Shown here: one piece after another, positions 1 to 7,685 of the stretch
How the letters are laid out: each line of letters begins with the position of its first letter
Numbering within the stretch: the first letter of the stretch is position 1
Source of the DNA: a virus
DNA: 27,685 nucleotides
IMG/VR virus record: IMGVR_UViG_3300032722_000098
Coordinates: 1 to 27,685 of that record
Direction: 5' to 3' (one strand)
The notes under the pieces: generated by a model
What the model was told of the DNA's origin: nothing
Database searches by the model: none
The model's input: only the letters and a program-made list of their open reading frames with translations
Program-made: the position numbers and the translations under genes

Positions 1-1644
1 GGTTTTTAACCACTCTAGGCCAGTTGCATTTTGGGCAGGGACGGCTGCTACAGCCGCTGCGCCAGTTTTTGGGTCAGCAGGAATAGCCGCCTTGGCAGCA
101 GTAGCAGGATGGCCAATAATATCTTGACCGTATCCATAGGCCTTCTTGACCGTGTCAGCACCGCTTGTGGCCTGCTGCAAGTCACCCATAAGCGTATCGC
201 CATGCTGGCCTGATGCTGCGCTTGCAACGCCAAGATGCGGAACAGCAAGGGAGGCCGAAGGGACATAGCTTTTACCGCCCGGAGTTCCGCCAGCTTGGCC
301 GCCATAAATGCCGCCTTGCTGGAACGGTGCATACGATTCTTTCTGCGCGGCCAGAATAGCCGATAGATCATACGGCGATACGACATCGCCGCCGTTAAAA
401 TAACCTTCTGCGGCATGCTGCGGGGCTACGACGCCACCTTCAGAGTTTGCGGCACCGCCTCGGGCCCATGCGCCATCAGAACGGTCGGATGCCTGCTGGC
501 CGCCCATGTCAGAAAAACCAAAGCTGCCATGCTCAACATTGTCATGCCCATTATGATTTCCATTGGGAACAACGCCACCATTGACGGGAGGTAGTACCAA
601 TGGGTCTTGGCTTCCTTGGCCCATTCCACCCATCAGGGTCGATGCTGGGTTTAAATTTAAACCCCCAAACGCCCGATGCACCGGCTTCGAAGCTTGTTCA
701 TAATTAACGGTCTTAAAGCCATTCGATTCGCCGACGGCCTCTGGATGAACCTTTTCAACGTCCTGAGCCATATAACCGGTATGGGTCTGCTCGGTATCAT
801 CGCCCTTGTACTTAAAGGTGTAGATTGGCAGACCATTCTTGGCCGTGCCAACGCGCTTGATGTCTTCCTTGAGCCGTGCATCGGAGAAGAATGACTGCGG
901 TGCCGCCGTGGTTGTGGTCGAGCCAGACAGTGCGCCGGTGCCTTCCGCGATGTTCGCGAGGAACTGCGCCACTTGGAATGGATAGGCCTGCTGCTGCTGG
1001 AACTGGTTGTACAGTGCCGACTGTCCAGCCTGCGTCGTTTGCTGACCCAGCGTACCGGCACCCAACATGGCCTGAGCGCCCTGCAAGCCTGCCTGCTGGC
1101 CTTGAACCCCAAGTGCTCCGATCTGGCCTAGGCCCGTCTGATAGTTCTGTGCGGCGCTCTGGAAGCCTTGGCTTGCCATGTTGCCGAGCGTCTGGCCTTC
1201 TACAAGGTTCTGCTGGTTTTCAAGCGCACCAAGGCCAATATTGGCTCGATCGCCGCCAAACGCGCCAGCACCAATAGCCGAACCCATCATTTGCTGTTGC
1301 TGCTGCTGGTTGACGTTATTCATTTGGGCCGCCGTTGAGCCCATAGCATTCTGCAAGAATGGGTTCATATAACCCTGAACGCCCTGCTGAAAACCCTCAG
1401 GGGTATAGCCTTGCTGGGCGTATGCGATTGAAGGCTGGGCCGCATTAGCATATTGATTTGTCTGTGCCGTTGCCGCGTTCTGCTCTTGGTTGAGGGGGGC
1501 CACAAACGCGTTTGGATCAGTGCTATATTGCTGAAACGGCGTACCGGCTGTAGCTTGAGCTTGAGTATTGACAGCGTTGTACCGAGCCAATACCTCTGGT
1601 GGAATGGCTACGCTTGAAGTCGTTGTTCCAGTTTTACCACCCAT
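1..1644 (-). CDS. Large virion/tail protein with S74-like chaperone domain (3' end outside window)
   Basis: An open frame of 548 codons runs from the ATG at 1644 to the window edge with no stop, so the C-terminus is missing. The N-terminus (MGGKTGTTTSSVAIPPEVL, then ARYNAV) matches a phage protein type I know from other tailed phages, in which IPPEVLARYNAVN is followed by Gln/Ala/Gly-rich helices and an AFGGDRA motif (seen here near residue 130). Residues about 254-320 (SDARLKEDIKRVG, IYTFKYKG, GYMAQDVEKVHPEAV, VNYEQ) look like the peptidase S74 / intramolecular chaperone domain that helps fold tail spikes and fibres. Here it is internal, followed by at least 220 Gly/Ala-rich residues with GG motifs (ARGGAA, FNGGDVV). 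The ATG lies one base after the TAA of the upstream GNAT gene. It is probably a tail or ejected virion protein; the exact role is inferred. Confidence 0.8.
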   Translation of the reverse strand, partial: MGGKTGTTTSSVAIPPEVLARYNAVNTQAQATAGTPFQQYSTDPNAFVAPLNQEQNAATAQTNQYANAAQPSIAYAQQGYTPEGFQQGVQGYMNPFLQNAMGSTAAQMNNVNQQQQQQMMGSAIGAGAFGGDRANIGLGALENQQNLVEGQTLGNMASQGFQSAAQNYQTGLGQIGALGVQGQQAGLQGAQAMLGAGTLGQQTTQAGQSALYNQFQQQQAYPFQVAQFLANIAEGTGALSGSTTTTAAPQSFFSDARLKEDIKRVGTAKNGLPIYTFKYKGDDTEQTHTGYMAQDVEKVHPEAVGESNGFKTVNYEQASKPVHRAFGGLNLNPASTLMGGMGQGSQDPLVLPPVNGGVVPNGNHNGHDNVEHGSFGFSDMGGQQASDRSDGAWARGGAANSEGGVVAPQHAAEGYFNGGDVVSPYDLSAILAAQKESYAPFQQGGIYGGQAGGTPGGKSYVPSASLAVPHLGVASAASGQHGDTLMGDLQQATSGADTVKKAYGYGQDIIGHPATAAKAAIPADPKTGAAAVAAVPAQNATGLEWLKT

Positions 1645-1645
1645 G

Positions 1646-2122
1646 TTATTGCTCCGCGTGTCCGGTCTGGACGTTGTATAGGAAGAAAGCGCCAGCCGGT
1701 GGGCCGAACGAGCGCTCGTATAGTTTCACTTTGGCTTCTGTACGATGATTTGACAGAACGCCGATAATCAATGGAAGGTTAAGCTCATCAGCAACCTTCT
1801 TCGAGAAATCACAAAGGCGACGCGCCCTACCGCCCTTTGCGCTTCGAAACTCGGGATCGACAAAAATTGCCTTCTCTTCGAGCATCCAAGCATCCGAATA
1901 CCACATCTGGCTCATTCGTAAAAGGACCGCGCCTTCAATCCTTTGGCCCGGCTCCCCGATAATTCCAACTAGCCCCTGCCAAAGATACAAAGCAGGCTTG
2001 ATCATGCCTAGCATTTTCTGCGGGTTAACGTCCTTAATGCCATTTTCTTCCCACGCATCTAGCGCCAGCTTTAGCATGGCGGTTTCGTCGGCGGGTGTTC
2101 CTAATCTAATCGTTGGTTCCAT
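1646..2122 (-). CDS. GNAT-family N-acetyltransferase
   Basis: A 158-aa protein with the GNAT layout: an N-terminal strand and helix (TIRLGTPADETAMLKLA), central strands (IEGAVLLRM, EKAIFVDPEFR), an acetyl-CoA motif-A-like loop and helix (SAKGGRARRLCDFSKKVADEL, about residues 95-115) and a motif-B-like KLYERSFG (about 133-140). The loop is a variant of the usual R/Q-x-x-G-x-G/A. Such enzymes transfer an acetyl group from acetyl-CoA to an amine; the substrate cannot be read from the sequence. The start is supported by an AGAGAG purine tract just upstream. It sits between virion genes, one base after the 211-aa protein, so it is expressed late. Plausible targets are a virion or host protein, but that is speculation. 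Confidence 0.75.
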   Translation of the reverse strand: MEPTIRLGTPADETAMLKLALDAWEENGIKDVNPQKMLGMIKPALYLWQGLVGIIGEPGQRIEGAVLLRMSQMWYSDAWMLEEKAIFVDPEFRSAKGGRARRLCDFSKKVADELNLPLIIGVLSNHRTEAKVKLYERSFGPPAGAFFLYNVQTGHAEQ

Positions 2123-2123
2123 T

Positions 2124-2759
2124 TTAATCTCTCTTTGGGCCGGGAAGTTTCTTCAATGTATCAATCGTTTTCTTGCGGTATCCGGTCACGAAGTGGTCGA
2201 GGATTTCATGCCCGTGGTCAATGTCCCCACCACCGATGCGGGTGACGTCGTCTGGTTCAATAACATATTCGCCACCGGCTGCAACGATCTCAACCGGTGC
2301 TGCGCCGCCCGTGGCCAAATGAGAACCGTATGGGCCAGCGCTGCCGTTATACGGTGCGCCGGAAGCATTATACGGAGCCTTGGGGCTATTGTAGGGCGCA
2401 TTACCGGCCCCGTAGGGCGTGGCACCATGATCCATGTACGGCTTTGACGAAAACATGCGCTTGGCGATCTTAAAGCCAGCCATTGTGTTGCCTTCACCCA
2501 TTGCGCCGATGATGTCGGCAGGCAAGACATACGAACCCGACGGCACGTTCATTGGCAGATGGTCGGTGCGGCCAGCCACGGGGCTGTGGATCGCGCCGAC
2601 ATGTACTTTGTGCCGAGGCAAACCGCCGCCAGTAGAACGGGAGTGTCGCGCCGTGTTCAGGGCCGCTGCCACGGCTTGGTTATGCGGGTGGCCTGCTGCA
2701 ACCATCTCGCCGATGTTATGGCCAATCGTTTTTTGGGACGTACCTTTGGTCAGCGGCAT
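2124..2759 (-). CDS. Conserved phage protein with five PYN-type heptapeptide repeats
   Basis: A 211-aa protein. The N-terminus (residues 1-40) has a GHNIGEMVAAGHPHNQAVAAAL pattern. The middle (about 53-95) reads HVGAIHSPVAGRTDHLPM then GSYVLPADIIGAMGEGNT. I recognise both blocks from uncharacterised proteins of other tailed phages, where they sit with virion genes. Residues 115-149 are five exact seven-residue repeats of the form P-Y-[NG]-x-x-x-[AG]. The C-terminal part (about 150-211) has GGAAPVEIVAAGGEYVIEP and a basic tail (KKLPGPKR). The ATG overlaps the upstream stop as TAATG. Function unknown; I infer a virion or assembly role from the neighbours only. Confidence 0.8.
   Translation of the reverse strand: MPLTKGTSQKTIGHNIGEMVAAGHPHNQAVAAALNTARHSRSTGGGLPRHKVHVGAIHSPVAGRTDHLPMNVPSGSYVLPADIIGAMGEGNTMAGFKIAKRMFSSKPYMDHGATPYGAGNAPYNSPKAPYNASGAPYNGSAGPYGSHLATGGAAPVEIVAAGGEYVIEPDDVTRIGGGDIDHGHEILDHFVTGYRKKTIDTLKKLPGPKRD
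2313..2417 (-). repeat. 21-bp coding tandem repeat (five PY[NG] heptapeptides)
   Basis: Five consecutive in-frame 21-bp units encode PYGAGNA, PYNSPKA, PYNASGA, PYNGSAG and PYGSHLA. The Pro-Tyr pair is invariant. On the plus strand the units share the stem TATACGG or GTAGGGC. Copy number could vary by slippage. Confidence 0.85.
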
Positions 2760-3115
2760 TATGTGTATCCTATAGAAACGATGGAGCCTGTGCCTGTCAC
2801 AAGAACGAGGCCAGTCGCGAATGGCACTTGGATTTGGTAAGTGCCGATAGCAAGCGTAGACGGGATTGCATAAATGCGATTGCCCGTTAGCAACGACACG
2901 TTGTTCGTATCATAAAGATAGCCCGTTGTAGACCCAGCAGCAATTACGCTAATCGTCGCCAGCCAGCCGCTGCTCGATTTAATCAAAGTCGTCGTCGCCG
3001 CGCCGATTTCCTTGGTGTTGTTTGTGCCAGCATGCAGGTTCAAGGCCTGCACGTAGGCATTGATAGCCTGTACGCCATTCTTCTGGGTAGTGAGGATATC
3101 GTCTAAACTAGCCAT
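2759..3115 (-). CDS. Small virion structural protein
   Basis: A 118-aa protein. It opens with a helical stretch (MASLDDILTTQKNGVQAINAYVQ) and continues as a beta-rich Ser/Thr/Gly domain (LIKSSSGWLATISVIAAG, YAIPSTLAIGTYQIQVPF, GLVLVTGTGSIVSIGYT). I recognise this arrangement from small proteins next to nozzle/hub genes in other phages; the annotation there is only 'structural' or hypothetical. Start and stop both use TAATG overlaps (3115 upstream, 2759 downstream), so it is coupled to both neighbours. It is probably a minor tail or capsid surface component; the assignment rests on context and composition. Confidence 0.75.
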   Translation of the reverse strand: MASLDDILTTQKNGVQAINAYVQALNLHAGTNNTKEIGAATTTLIKSSSGWLATISVIAAGSTTGYLYDTNNVSLLTGNRIYAIPSTLAIGTYQIQVPFATGLVLVTGTGSIVSIGYT

Positions 3116-5706
3116 TAGAATTTCCCATCCAGTTGATACCGATAGCGCAAGGCACCAATGCGGTAGAAGATGCTGCTGGCTGACACGCCGCTGCCGTTTG
3201 CGGTCGAAACGCCAATAGACAACAGCCTATTGCGAATGCGTACCGAGATGTATTCAGTGCTGGATGTCACGGGGTATGGACCATAAACCGTCGGCGTATC
3301 GCCGGGGTAATTTGTCCCATAGAACGTGATGTAAACTGTAGCTGAATTGGTCGCGCCACCCGTGCCGCCGCCAGCCGTGGTGAATTTAAAGTCAGGCCAA
3401 ATCTGGTCAACGAAGACCATATTGTCTGCTTCATTAAGTTGAATATAGCCTGTCTGAAACGACGATGTCATGGCCGCAGAGCCAGCATTGTAGCCAAGCT
3501 CATGCTGGTAAATTGAGCCATCAGATGCCGCGCCAATTGGCGTACCGAGAACAGATTGGTCGATCCACGCCGTGCGGTCAAGCGTCCCATAATCCCACTG
3601 CTGGGTAGCAATGTTATACTTGACGTAGCTATCGTTGTAGGTGGCATTGGTCGATGGATAATACCAAGTCACTTCGCCGAATGTGCTGTTCGTGGCGCAA
3701 CGGATGAGTGAATACAGGTTCGTGTTGATATTCTGGAACACCTTATCCCATACAGGGCATGGAATAGGCTCTGGACCAGAATTGGCCATAAGCATAAATT
3801 TTTGTGGCGACATCCAAAATGTAACGCCGTTCATCAAGCCAACGGCTTTTTTGCCGATCAATCCTGCGCCATCGCCAATTTTATTGAACCCATAGACGTA
3901 TGGAGGGCCAATGTATTGCATTGCCCACACGGCAAGGTCAGTAAAGACTAGAGCTTGCTGCGGTGCTTGGATAGCACCAACAATCAATGAGCCTTCAGAG
4001 ATGCGATATGACCCAGCCTGATTATTTGCCGCAGCGGTCCAATTAGTAGCATCGGCAACATCTGACCAGCGGATCAGCAACGGGTCTTGAATGCCTGTCG
4101 CCGTCGAGCCATACGCTACTACTTGACGAGCAGGCATGGCGACAAAAATGCCTTGGTTAGCAAGTGGAGCATTTTGCAGCAGATAAGCATTTGTAGAGTT
4201 AAGAGTTGGAGACCAATAATAGATTGGCCCACCTTGTGGATTTGCCACAAGGATTTCGCCGAAGTTGTTGGTCGTCCAGTCGGTCGTCGTGATGGTGTTT
4301 ACGGTCGTTGTGCCTTGCGTAATGCCAACACCATAACCACCAGAACCATAACCGCCAGAACCGTACCCACCGCCGCCATAACCCGACGGAATATTGAAAT
4401 AGTACACAAAATGCGCGTAGCCATTGTTCATGGTTACGGTCGCAGTAGCGTTGGCCGCTGTACTTGCCGAGATTTGAAACGTAGACGACGTTGGCGCTGG
4501 GTTTGATGCAACGATGTAGTTGCCATAGATCGTCACGTTGGACGAGGTCGTAGGGTATAGAAACGTGATAGTTTGGCCTGCAATGTAGTTGGTGTTTGCC
4601 AAGGTGACGGTGACATAGTTGACCGTATTCGTCAGGGCAAAGGTTGGCAGCGCCGCAGCAGCGGAAGTTGCGTTAGCGGCGGTTGAAGCGCTGATGGTGT
4701 ATACATTGTAATACGGCGACGAAGTCGTATTTTGGATAGCGTACACGCCACTTAAAATCAGGTTTGCGATGCTGATCGGCGTCTGGATATTAACGATGTA
4801 TCCGGCTTGAAAAAGATTTGGAATGTACTGCGTACCTGTGCCAGTCGTGAACGACAAGGCTGTGCCGCCTGCGGTCGCGGCCAATTGATACGTCGTAGTG
4901 GTTGGGTTGATCACGTAATAGGTTGTGCCTGCCGTTAAGGCGGAAGGCACCGACCCCAAGAATACAACGGGCGTCCCAGCCGTGGGGACAATACCCGCCG
5001 CGCCAGAAGCCGCCGTGCCAACGGTTACTACGCTGCTTGCGAACGTAACGGATTGAACGCCGACGCCAAGATCGTAAATCGTTACCGTCGATGATCCAGA
5101 GGTCGTCGACGCGATCGGGATTGTGGTCGTTTGAGTTCCGCTCTGGCTGCTGCCGTTTGTGCTGATGGCGGTGCCGCCAACAGTGGCCGACACCTGATAT
5201 GTCGTAGCCCCAGAATTTACGACCCAGTAAACCGTGCCTGCAACCAAAGGCGAAGGCAACGCACCAGTCGTCGAGAATACGATCGGGGTTCCATTAATGG
5301 GAACCGCGCCAGAAGGCGTCACGACGGCAGGATTGGCCAGTGTAATCGTGACCGTTTGCGATGAGTTGACTACCGAATCGGATGCAATCGTCTGCGGCGT
5401 AATGGGCGTCGGTGTGGTGCTGGATGCTGGGGCATAGAACAAGCCAGTCGACGTGCCAATTGCCAGACGTGCGACCGAACTCAAATCTTCCCAAGCGCGA
5501 AGTTCGTTTACGTTGCCTACGCCCGATGCATTGGTAAATTTGCTCGTTGTCCAAGCAAGCCAGCCGCCGATCTTCTGCACGAGGCCTTTGCCTGTACGAT
5601 CTTGGATAAAGCGAACAAGCTGCGATTGCGAGAAACCCGCCTGATTAAGGGCGGGAGTTTCGTTTGTATCAATTCCGGGGATAAGCTGCATTGTTGCATG
5701 CGGCAT
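3115..5706 (-). CDS. Tail hub/nozzle-like structural protein with inserted beta modules
   Basis: An 863-aa protein. The N-terminal core (about 1-105: LIPGIDTNETPALNQAGF, VRFIQDRTGKG, QKIGGWLAW, LRAWEDLSS, LAIGTSTGL) and C-terminal core (about 440-863: Gly-Tyr repeats, TTDWTTNNFGEILVANPQGG, LIRWSDVADATNW, GLIGKKAVGLMNGVTFWMS) match a common podovirus/siphovirus structural protein that I compare to nozzle or packaged-DNA-stabilising hub proteins. Between them lie about 330 residues of Ser/Thr-rich beta repeats, including two copies of a GTP[IV]VF...AGT.Y.V.N module (116-194, 218-292) and a twice-used ISASTAANAT motif (338-347, 412-421). The core without them would be near 530 aa. The start has GAGG about 9 bases upstream. 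The family role is inferred, not proven. Confidence 0.8.
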   Translation of the reverse strand: MPHATMQLIPGIDTNETPALNQAGFSQSQLVRFIQDRTGKGLVQKIGGWLAWTTSKFTNASGVGNVNELRAWEDLSSVARLAIGTSTGLFYAPASSTTPTPITPQTIASDSVVNSSQTVTITLANPAVVTPSGAVPINGTPIVFSTTGALPSPLVAGTVYWVVNSGATTYQVSATVGGTAISTNGSSQSGTQTTTIPIASTTSGSSTVTIYDLGVGVQSVTFASSVVTVGTAASGAAGIVPTAGTPVVFLGSVPSALTAGTTYYVINPTTTTYQLAATAGGTALSFTTGTGTQYIPNLFQAGYIVNIQTPISIANLILSGVYAIQNTTSSPYYNVYTISASTAANATSAAAALPTFALTNTVNYVTVTLANTNYIAGQTITFLYPTTSSNVTIYGNYIVASNPAPTSSTFQISASTAANATATVTMNNGYAHFVYYFNIPSGYGGGGYGSGGYGSGGYGVGITQGTTTVNTITTTDWTTNNFGEILVANPQGGPIYYWSPTLNSTNAYLLQNAPLANQGIFVAMPARQVVAYGSTATGIQDPLLIRWSDVADATNWTAAANNQAGSYRISEGSLIVGAIQAPQQALVFTDLAVWAMQYIGPPYVYGFNKIGDGAGLIGKKAVGLMNGVTFWMSPQKFMLMANSGPEPIPCPVWDKVFQNINTNLYSLIRCATNSTFGEVTWYYPSTNATYNDSYVKYNIATQQWDYGTLDRTAWIDQSVLGTPIGAASDGSIYQHELGYNAGSAAMTSSFQTGYIQLNEADNMVFVDQIWPDFKFTTAGGGTGGATNSATVYITFYGTNYPGDTPTVYGPYPVTSSTEYISVRIRNRLLSIGVSTANGSGVSASSIFYRIGALRYRYQLDGKF
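4330..4390 (-). repeat. 15-bp coding tandem repeat (Gly-Tyr-Gly)
   Basis: On the plus strand, CCATAACC[A/G]CCAGAA recurs at 4331 and 4346, then in diverged form at 4361 and 4376. On the coding strand this gives GYGGGGYGSGGYGSGGYGVG. It marks the flexible link where the conserved core of the nozzle-like protein resumes. Confidence 0.8.
4831..5055 (-). repeat. Beta module, copy in nozzle-like gene (second)
   Basis: Encodes residues 218-292 of the 863-aa protein. Key pattern: GTPVVF, ALTAGTTYYVINPTTTTYQ, then AT.GGTA. It matches the module at 9663-9899 in the fibre gene best. At the DNA level, 4904-4923 and 9757-9776 differ at one of 20 bases. Confidence 0.8.
5125..5361 (-). repeat. Beta module, copy in nozzle-like gene (first)
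   Basis: Encodes residues 116-194 of the 863-aa protein: QTVTITLANPAVV, NGTPIVFSTTGALPSPLVAGT, WVVNSGATTYQVSATVGGTAI, SQSGTQT. It shares the order and wording of the two modules in the 475-aa fibre protein. Confidence 0.8.
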
Positions 5707-5709
5707 GGC

Positions 5710-6510
5710 TTATCCTCGCGTCGGCGTGGCAACAGGGGATGGCGAATATGATGTCCAGCCATCCGCTTGGAACTTCTTGCGGGATTCTTCGACAATCGCG
5801 CCCTTTAGGAGAAGCTGATATTGGTTCTCGTAAGACTGCGCCATCTGCGGATCATCTGATTCGCGACCGAAATTGCGTTGGTAGGCCGACAGGTAGATCA
5901 TCGAAGCCATAAGCAACAGGTCCGGCAGGTTCTGGCTGATAAACGTATAGGTCGTGTCCGCCGATCCAGAAACAGCATAATTGTAGAGCGTAGGCTGACG
6001 GGTCGTGCCAGTTACGTTAAACGTGTAGTTGGTGTCGGTCCAAGGGCCAAAAATCACGTTCTGCTGGGCTTGGCCGCCAGTAGCTAGGTCACCACCGAAC
6101 ATTGCGAAATATTGCGGCGCACCTGCGCCAGCCGCCGTGCCGTAGACGTTTTGCAAAAAGCTCTTGGAAACAGGCGTAAGCGTCGATACCGCGCCAGTGC
6201 TGTTGTTGGTGGCCGTGATGGTCTGCAACGTGACAAAGTCAACCGTTGGATTAATCGGCAATTGATTCGTGCCGGATGCCACCGAGAATGATTGCTGGTT
6301 CTGGGTCGCCAGAAAATCGACATCGCGGCTGATTCGCAGCTCGGCGTAGTTGAGCATCTGCGAGATGATGTTCTGGAAGTTAACATCCGACGAGGTAACA
6401 AGGCTATTTGGCGACGTGCCCGTTGTGACAAGCGTCTGCTGCAAGATCGCCATCGTCGCGATCTGGGTCACATATGCGTTGTAGGATAGAGCTGTCGTCG
6501 TCGTGGTCAT
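5710..6510 (-). CDS. Phage adaptor-like (head-tail connector) protein
   Basis: A 266-aa protein. Helices surround a beta section: IISQMLNYAELRISRDVDFLAT, TNQLPINPTVDFVTLQTIT, then PDLLLMASMIYLSAYQRNFGRE, DDPQMAQSYENQYQLLLKGAIVEESRKK. A helical bundle ending in ...QYQ.L...A..EE.R fits the adaptor proteins that bridge portal and tail nozzle in short-tailed phages. It is encoded directly before the nozzle-like protein (3-base gap), the expected order for adaptor plus nozzle. The lysis cassette separates it from the rest of the tail genes, and another adaptor-type protein is at 17186-18097, so which of the two contacts the portal is open. The Shine-Dalgarno is weak (CTGGGTAATAG). Confidence 0.65.
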   Translation of the reverse strand: MTTTTTALSYNAYVTQIATMAILQQTLVTTGTSPNSLVTSSDVNFQNIISQMLNYAELRISRDVDFLATQNQQSFSVASGTNQLPINPTVDFVTLQTITATNNSTGAVSTLTPVSKSFLQNVYGTAAGAGAPQYFAMFGGDLATGGQAQQNVIFGPWTDTNYTFNVTGTTRQPTLYNYAVSGSADTTYTFISQNLPDLLLMASMIYLSAYQRNFGRESDDPQMAQSYENQYQLLLKGAIVEESRKKFQADGWTSYSPSPVATPTRG

Positions 6511-6515
6511 TTCTA

Positions 6516-7028
6516 TTACCCAGCCATGTTAAATGCCGTGTTTTCGACTTCCGAAACACGCCGCGACCAGCCTTTACCGAAATTAGCATAGGTTGACAGA
6601 CTTTGCAAAAAGGCTAATCGGGCTTCGCATACTTTTGTCGCAATCTCACGAGGGTTTGACGTTTCAAGAGCGCGAAGCGTGGCGGGTCCGATTTGTCCGT
6701 CTGGATTGGTATTGAGTACCGACTGAAGGGCTTTTGCGGCGCGGGACGGCCCCGAATTGATGGCAAAATCAAAGACGGCATAATCCACACCCGCAGGAAG
6801 ATCGTCTCCCTTTATCGTATCCCAATACTTGGCTTTGTACAGGGGCATGACGTCGTTGGGCGTTAGTGCCTTGATATCGTCCTTGGTTACCGAATGTCCA
6901 ATATACTGTTCCCAAACTGCTTTAGTGCATCCTAAGTTGGTCGCACCGCCGGGGTCCGCAGGGTTATCGACATATCCGCCCTCATTTTTAAGCACGAGGT
7001 AAAAGCATTGCTCGAAGTTGTTTTTCAT
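6516..7028 (-). CDS. Endolysin, GH108-type muramidase with PG-binding_3 domain
   Basis: A 170-aa lysozyme. KNEGGYVDNPADPGGATNLG carries the GH108 signature with the likely catalytic Glu16 (EGGY). The C-terminal half (about 75-165: GVDYAVFDFAINSGPSRAAKALQ, DGQIGPATLRAL) matches the peptidoglycan-binding domain that follows GH108. It cleaves the glycan backbone of the cell wall at the end of infection. No signal peptide or membrane anchor is visible, so export should depend on the holin. The ATG overlaps the o-spanin stop as ATGA; an upstream in-frame ATG at 7052 is less likely because it lies inside the spanin gene. It is the last gene of the lysis cassette. Confidence 0.92.
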   Translation of the reverse strand: MKNNFEQCFYLVLKNEGGYVDNPADPGGATNLGCTKAVWEQYIGHSVTKDDIKALTPNDVMPLYKAKYWDTIKGDDLPAGVDYAVFDFAINSGPSRAAKALQSVLNTNPDGQIGPATLRALETSNPREIATKVCEARLAFLQSLSTYANFGKGWSRRVSEVENTAFNMAG

Positions 7029-7219
7029 TTGGTCCCGCAGAACTTCTTCCACTTGTCGTCATGGGCAAGAATTTCGCTTGCCGTCGTGTCCGTTAGCTTG
7101 TCAGCCTTGTGGACATAAATAGGCTTTACCCAGTTGCAGGACATATCGAGAATCTTGGTTTCTGGCTTGGGCATGCATGCGGCAAGAGGCAACATGGCAA
7201 GCAACAATAAACGTTTCAT
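7025..7219 (-). CDS. Rz1-like o-spanin lipoprotein
   Basis: A 64-aa protein beginning MKRLLLLAMLPLAAC. The basic start, hydrophobic core and LAAC lipobox give a lipoprotein with its mature N-terminus at Cys15. The mature part (DMSCNWVKPIYVHKADKLTD, ILAHDDKWKKFC) is periplasmic and contains two more cysteines. It would sit in the outer membrane and meet the i-spanin across the periplasm to disrupt the outer membrane in the last lysis step. The chosen start overlaps the i-spanin stop as ATGA and has GGAG about 7 bases upstream; an in-frame ATG four codons earlier (7231) is possible but would lengthen the overlap. The lipobox implies a Gram-negative host. Confidence 0.88.
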   Translation of the reverse strand: MKRLLLLAMLPLAACMPKPETKILDMSCNWVKPIYVHKADKLTDTTASEILAHDDKWKKFCGTK

Positions 7220-7461
7220 GGTTGGCTCCACTGCTTTTGAAGGGTGTCTTGTGGGGTATTATCTTTTGCCACAGACTGGTCTACAGCCTCAGCAACAGCG
7301 TCAACCTTTTGTGCATGCTCGATGGCGATCGTTTCCTCACGAGCCTGCTCGGTCGCAGCGCCGAGGTCTTTTTCATGGTTAGCCCAAATGGCGTAGCCGA
7401 TGATCAAGGCGACGACGATCGCGATCCGCTGTACCCAAGGGTTAAGAAGCAGAAGAAACAT
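7216..7461 (-). CDS. Rz-like i-spanin
   Basis: An 81-aa protein with one N-terminal transmembrane segment (about residues 2-26: FLLLLNPWVQRIAIVVALII) and a hydrophilic helical tail (EKDLGAATEQAREETIAIEHAQKVDAVAEAV) of the coiled-coil type seen in inner-membrane spanins. It would be anchored in the inner membrane with its C-terminus in the periplasm, paired with the o-spanin encoded next. The start lies 20 bases inside the preceding holin-like gene with GGAG upstream, and its stop overlaps the o-spanin start. Size, topology and position all agree; sequence alone would not identify this fast-evolving family. Confidence 0.85.
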   Translation of the reverse strand: MFLLLLNPWVQRIAIVVALIIGYAIWANHEKDLGAATEQAREETIAIEHAQKVDAVAEAVDQSVAKDNTPQDTLQKQWSQP

Positions 7462-7684
7462 TGCTTGGCTCCGTCTTAGACTTTAATGCTAGGCCGCCGC
7501 CCCCACCTGCAAGGATGGCGCTTGCGCCGATAGCCCAATTTTGAGGGTCAAAGTTTCCGTGTTGCACGGCGTGGTAAGCACTAACTGCACAATAAACAAT
7601 CGACATTTTGGCCCATAGAATGCGGCCAATATCCCAAGTTGCGTTGTCCACTCCTGTGAACATGTGTTTTAAAGCCTGAAGCAT
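7442..7684 (-). CDS. Putative holin / small membrane protein
   Basis: An 80-aa protein with two likely membrane segments (ILWAKMSIVYCAVSAYHAV, about 22-40, and WAIGASAILAGGGGGLAL, about 50-67) and a short polar tail. It is the first gene of the run holin-like, i-spanin, o-spanin, endolysin. A holin would form the inner-membrane lesion that releases the endolysin and sets lysis timing. I do not recognise a named holin family, so the role is inferred from topology and position. The ribosome-binding site is poor (GTGAAATAAAATG), compatible with low or coupled expression of a timing protein. Confidence 0.6.
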   Translation of the reverse strand: MLQALKHMFTGVDNATWDIGRILWAKMSIVYCAVSAYHAVQHGNFDPQNWAIGASAILAGGGGGLALKSKTEPSNVSSAS

Positions 7685-7685
7685 T

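Noticed and set aside
48-1112. Three minus-strand frames of 122, 67 and 151 codons
   Set aside because: All lie inside the 548-codon S74-type gene in another frame; that gene has conserved motifs and they have none.
4330-4390. Possible CRISPR-like or iteron repeat
   Set aside because: The 15-bp periodicity is in frame and encodes Gly-Tyr repeats, with no spacers.
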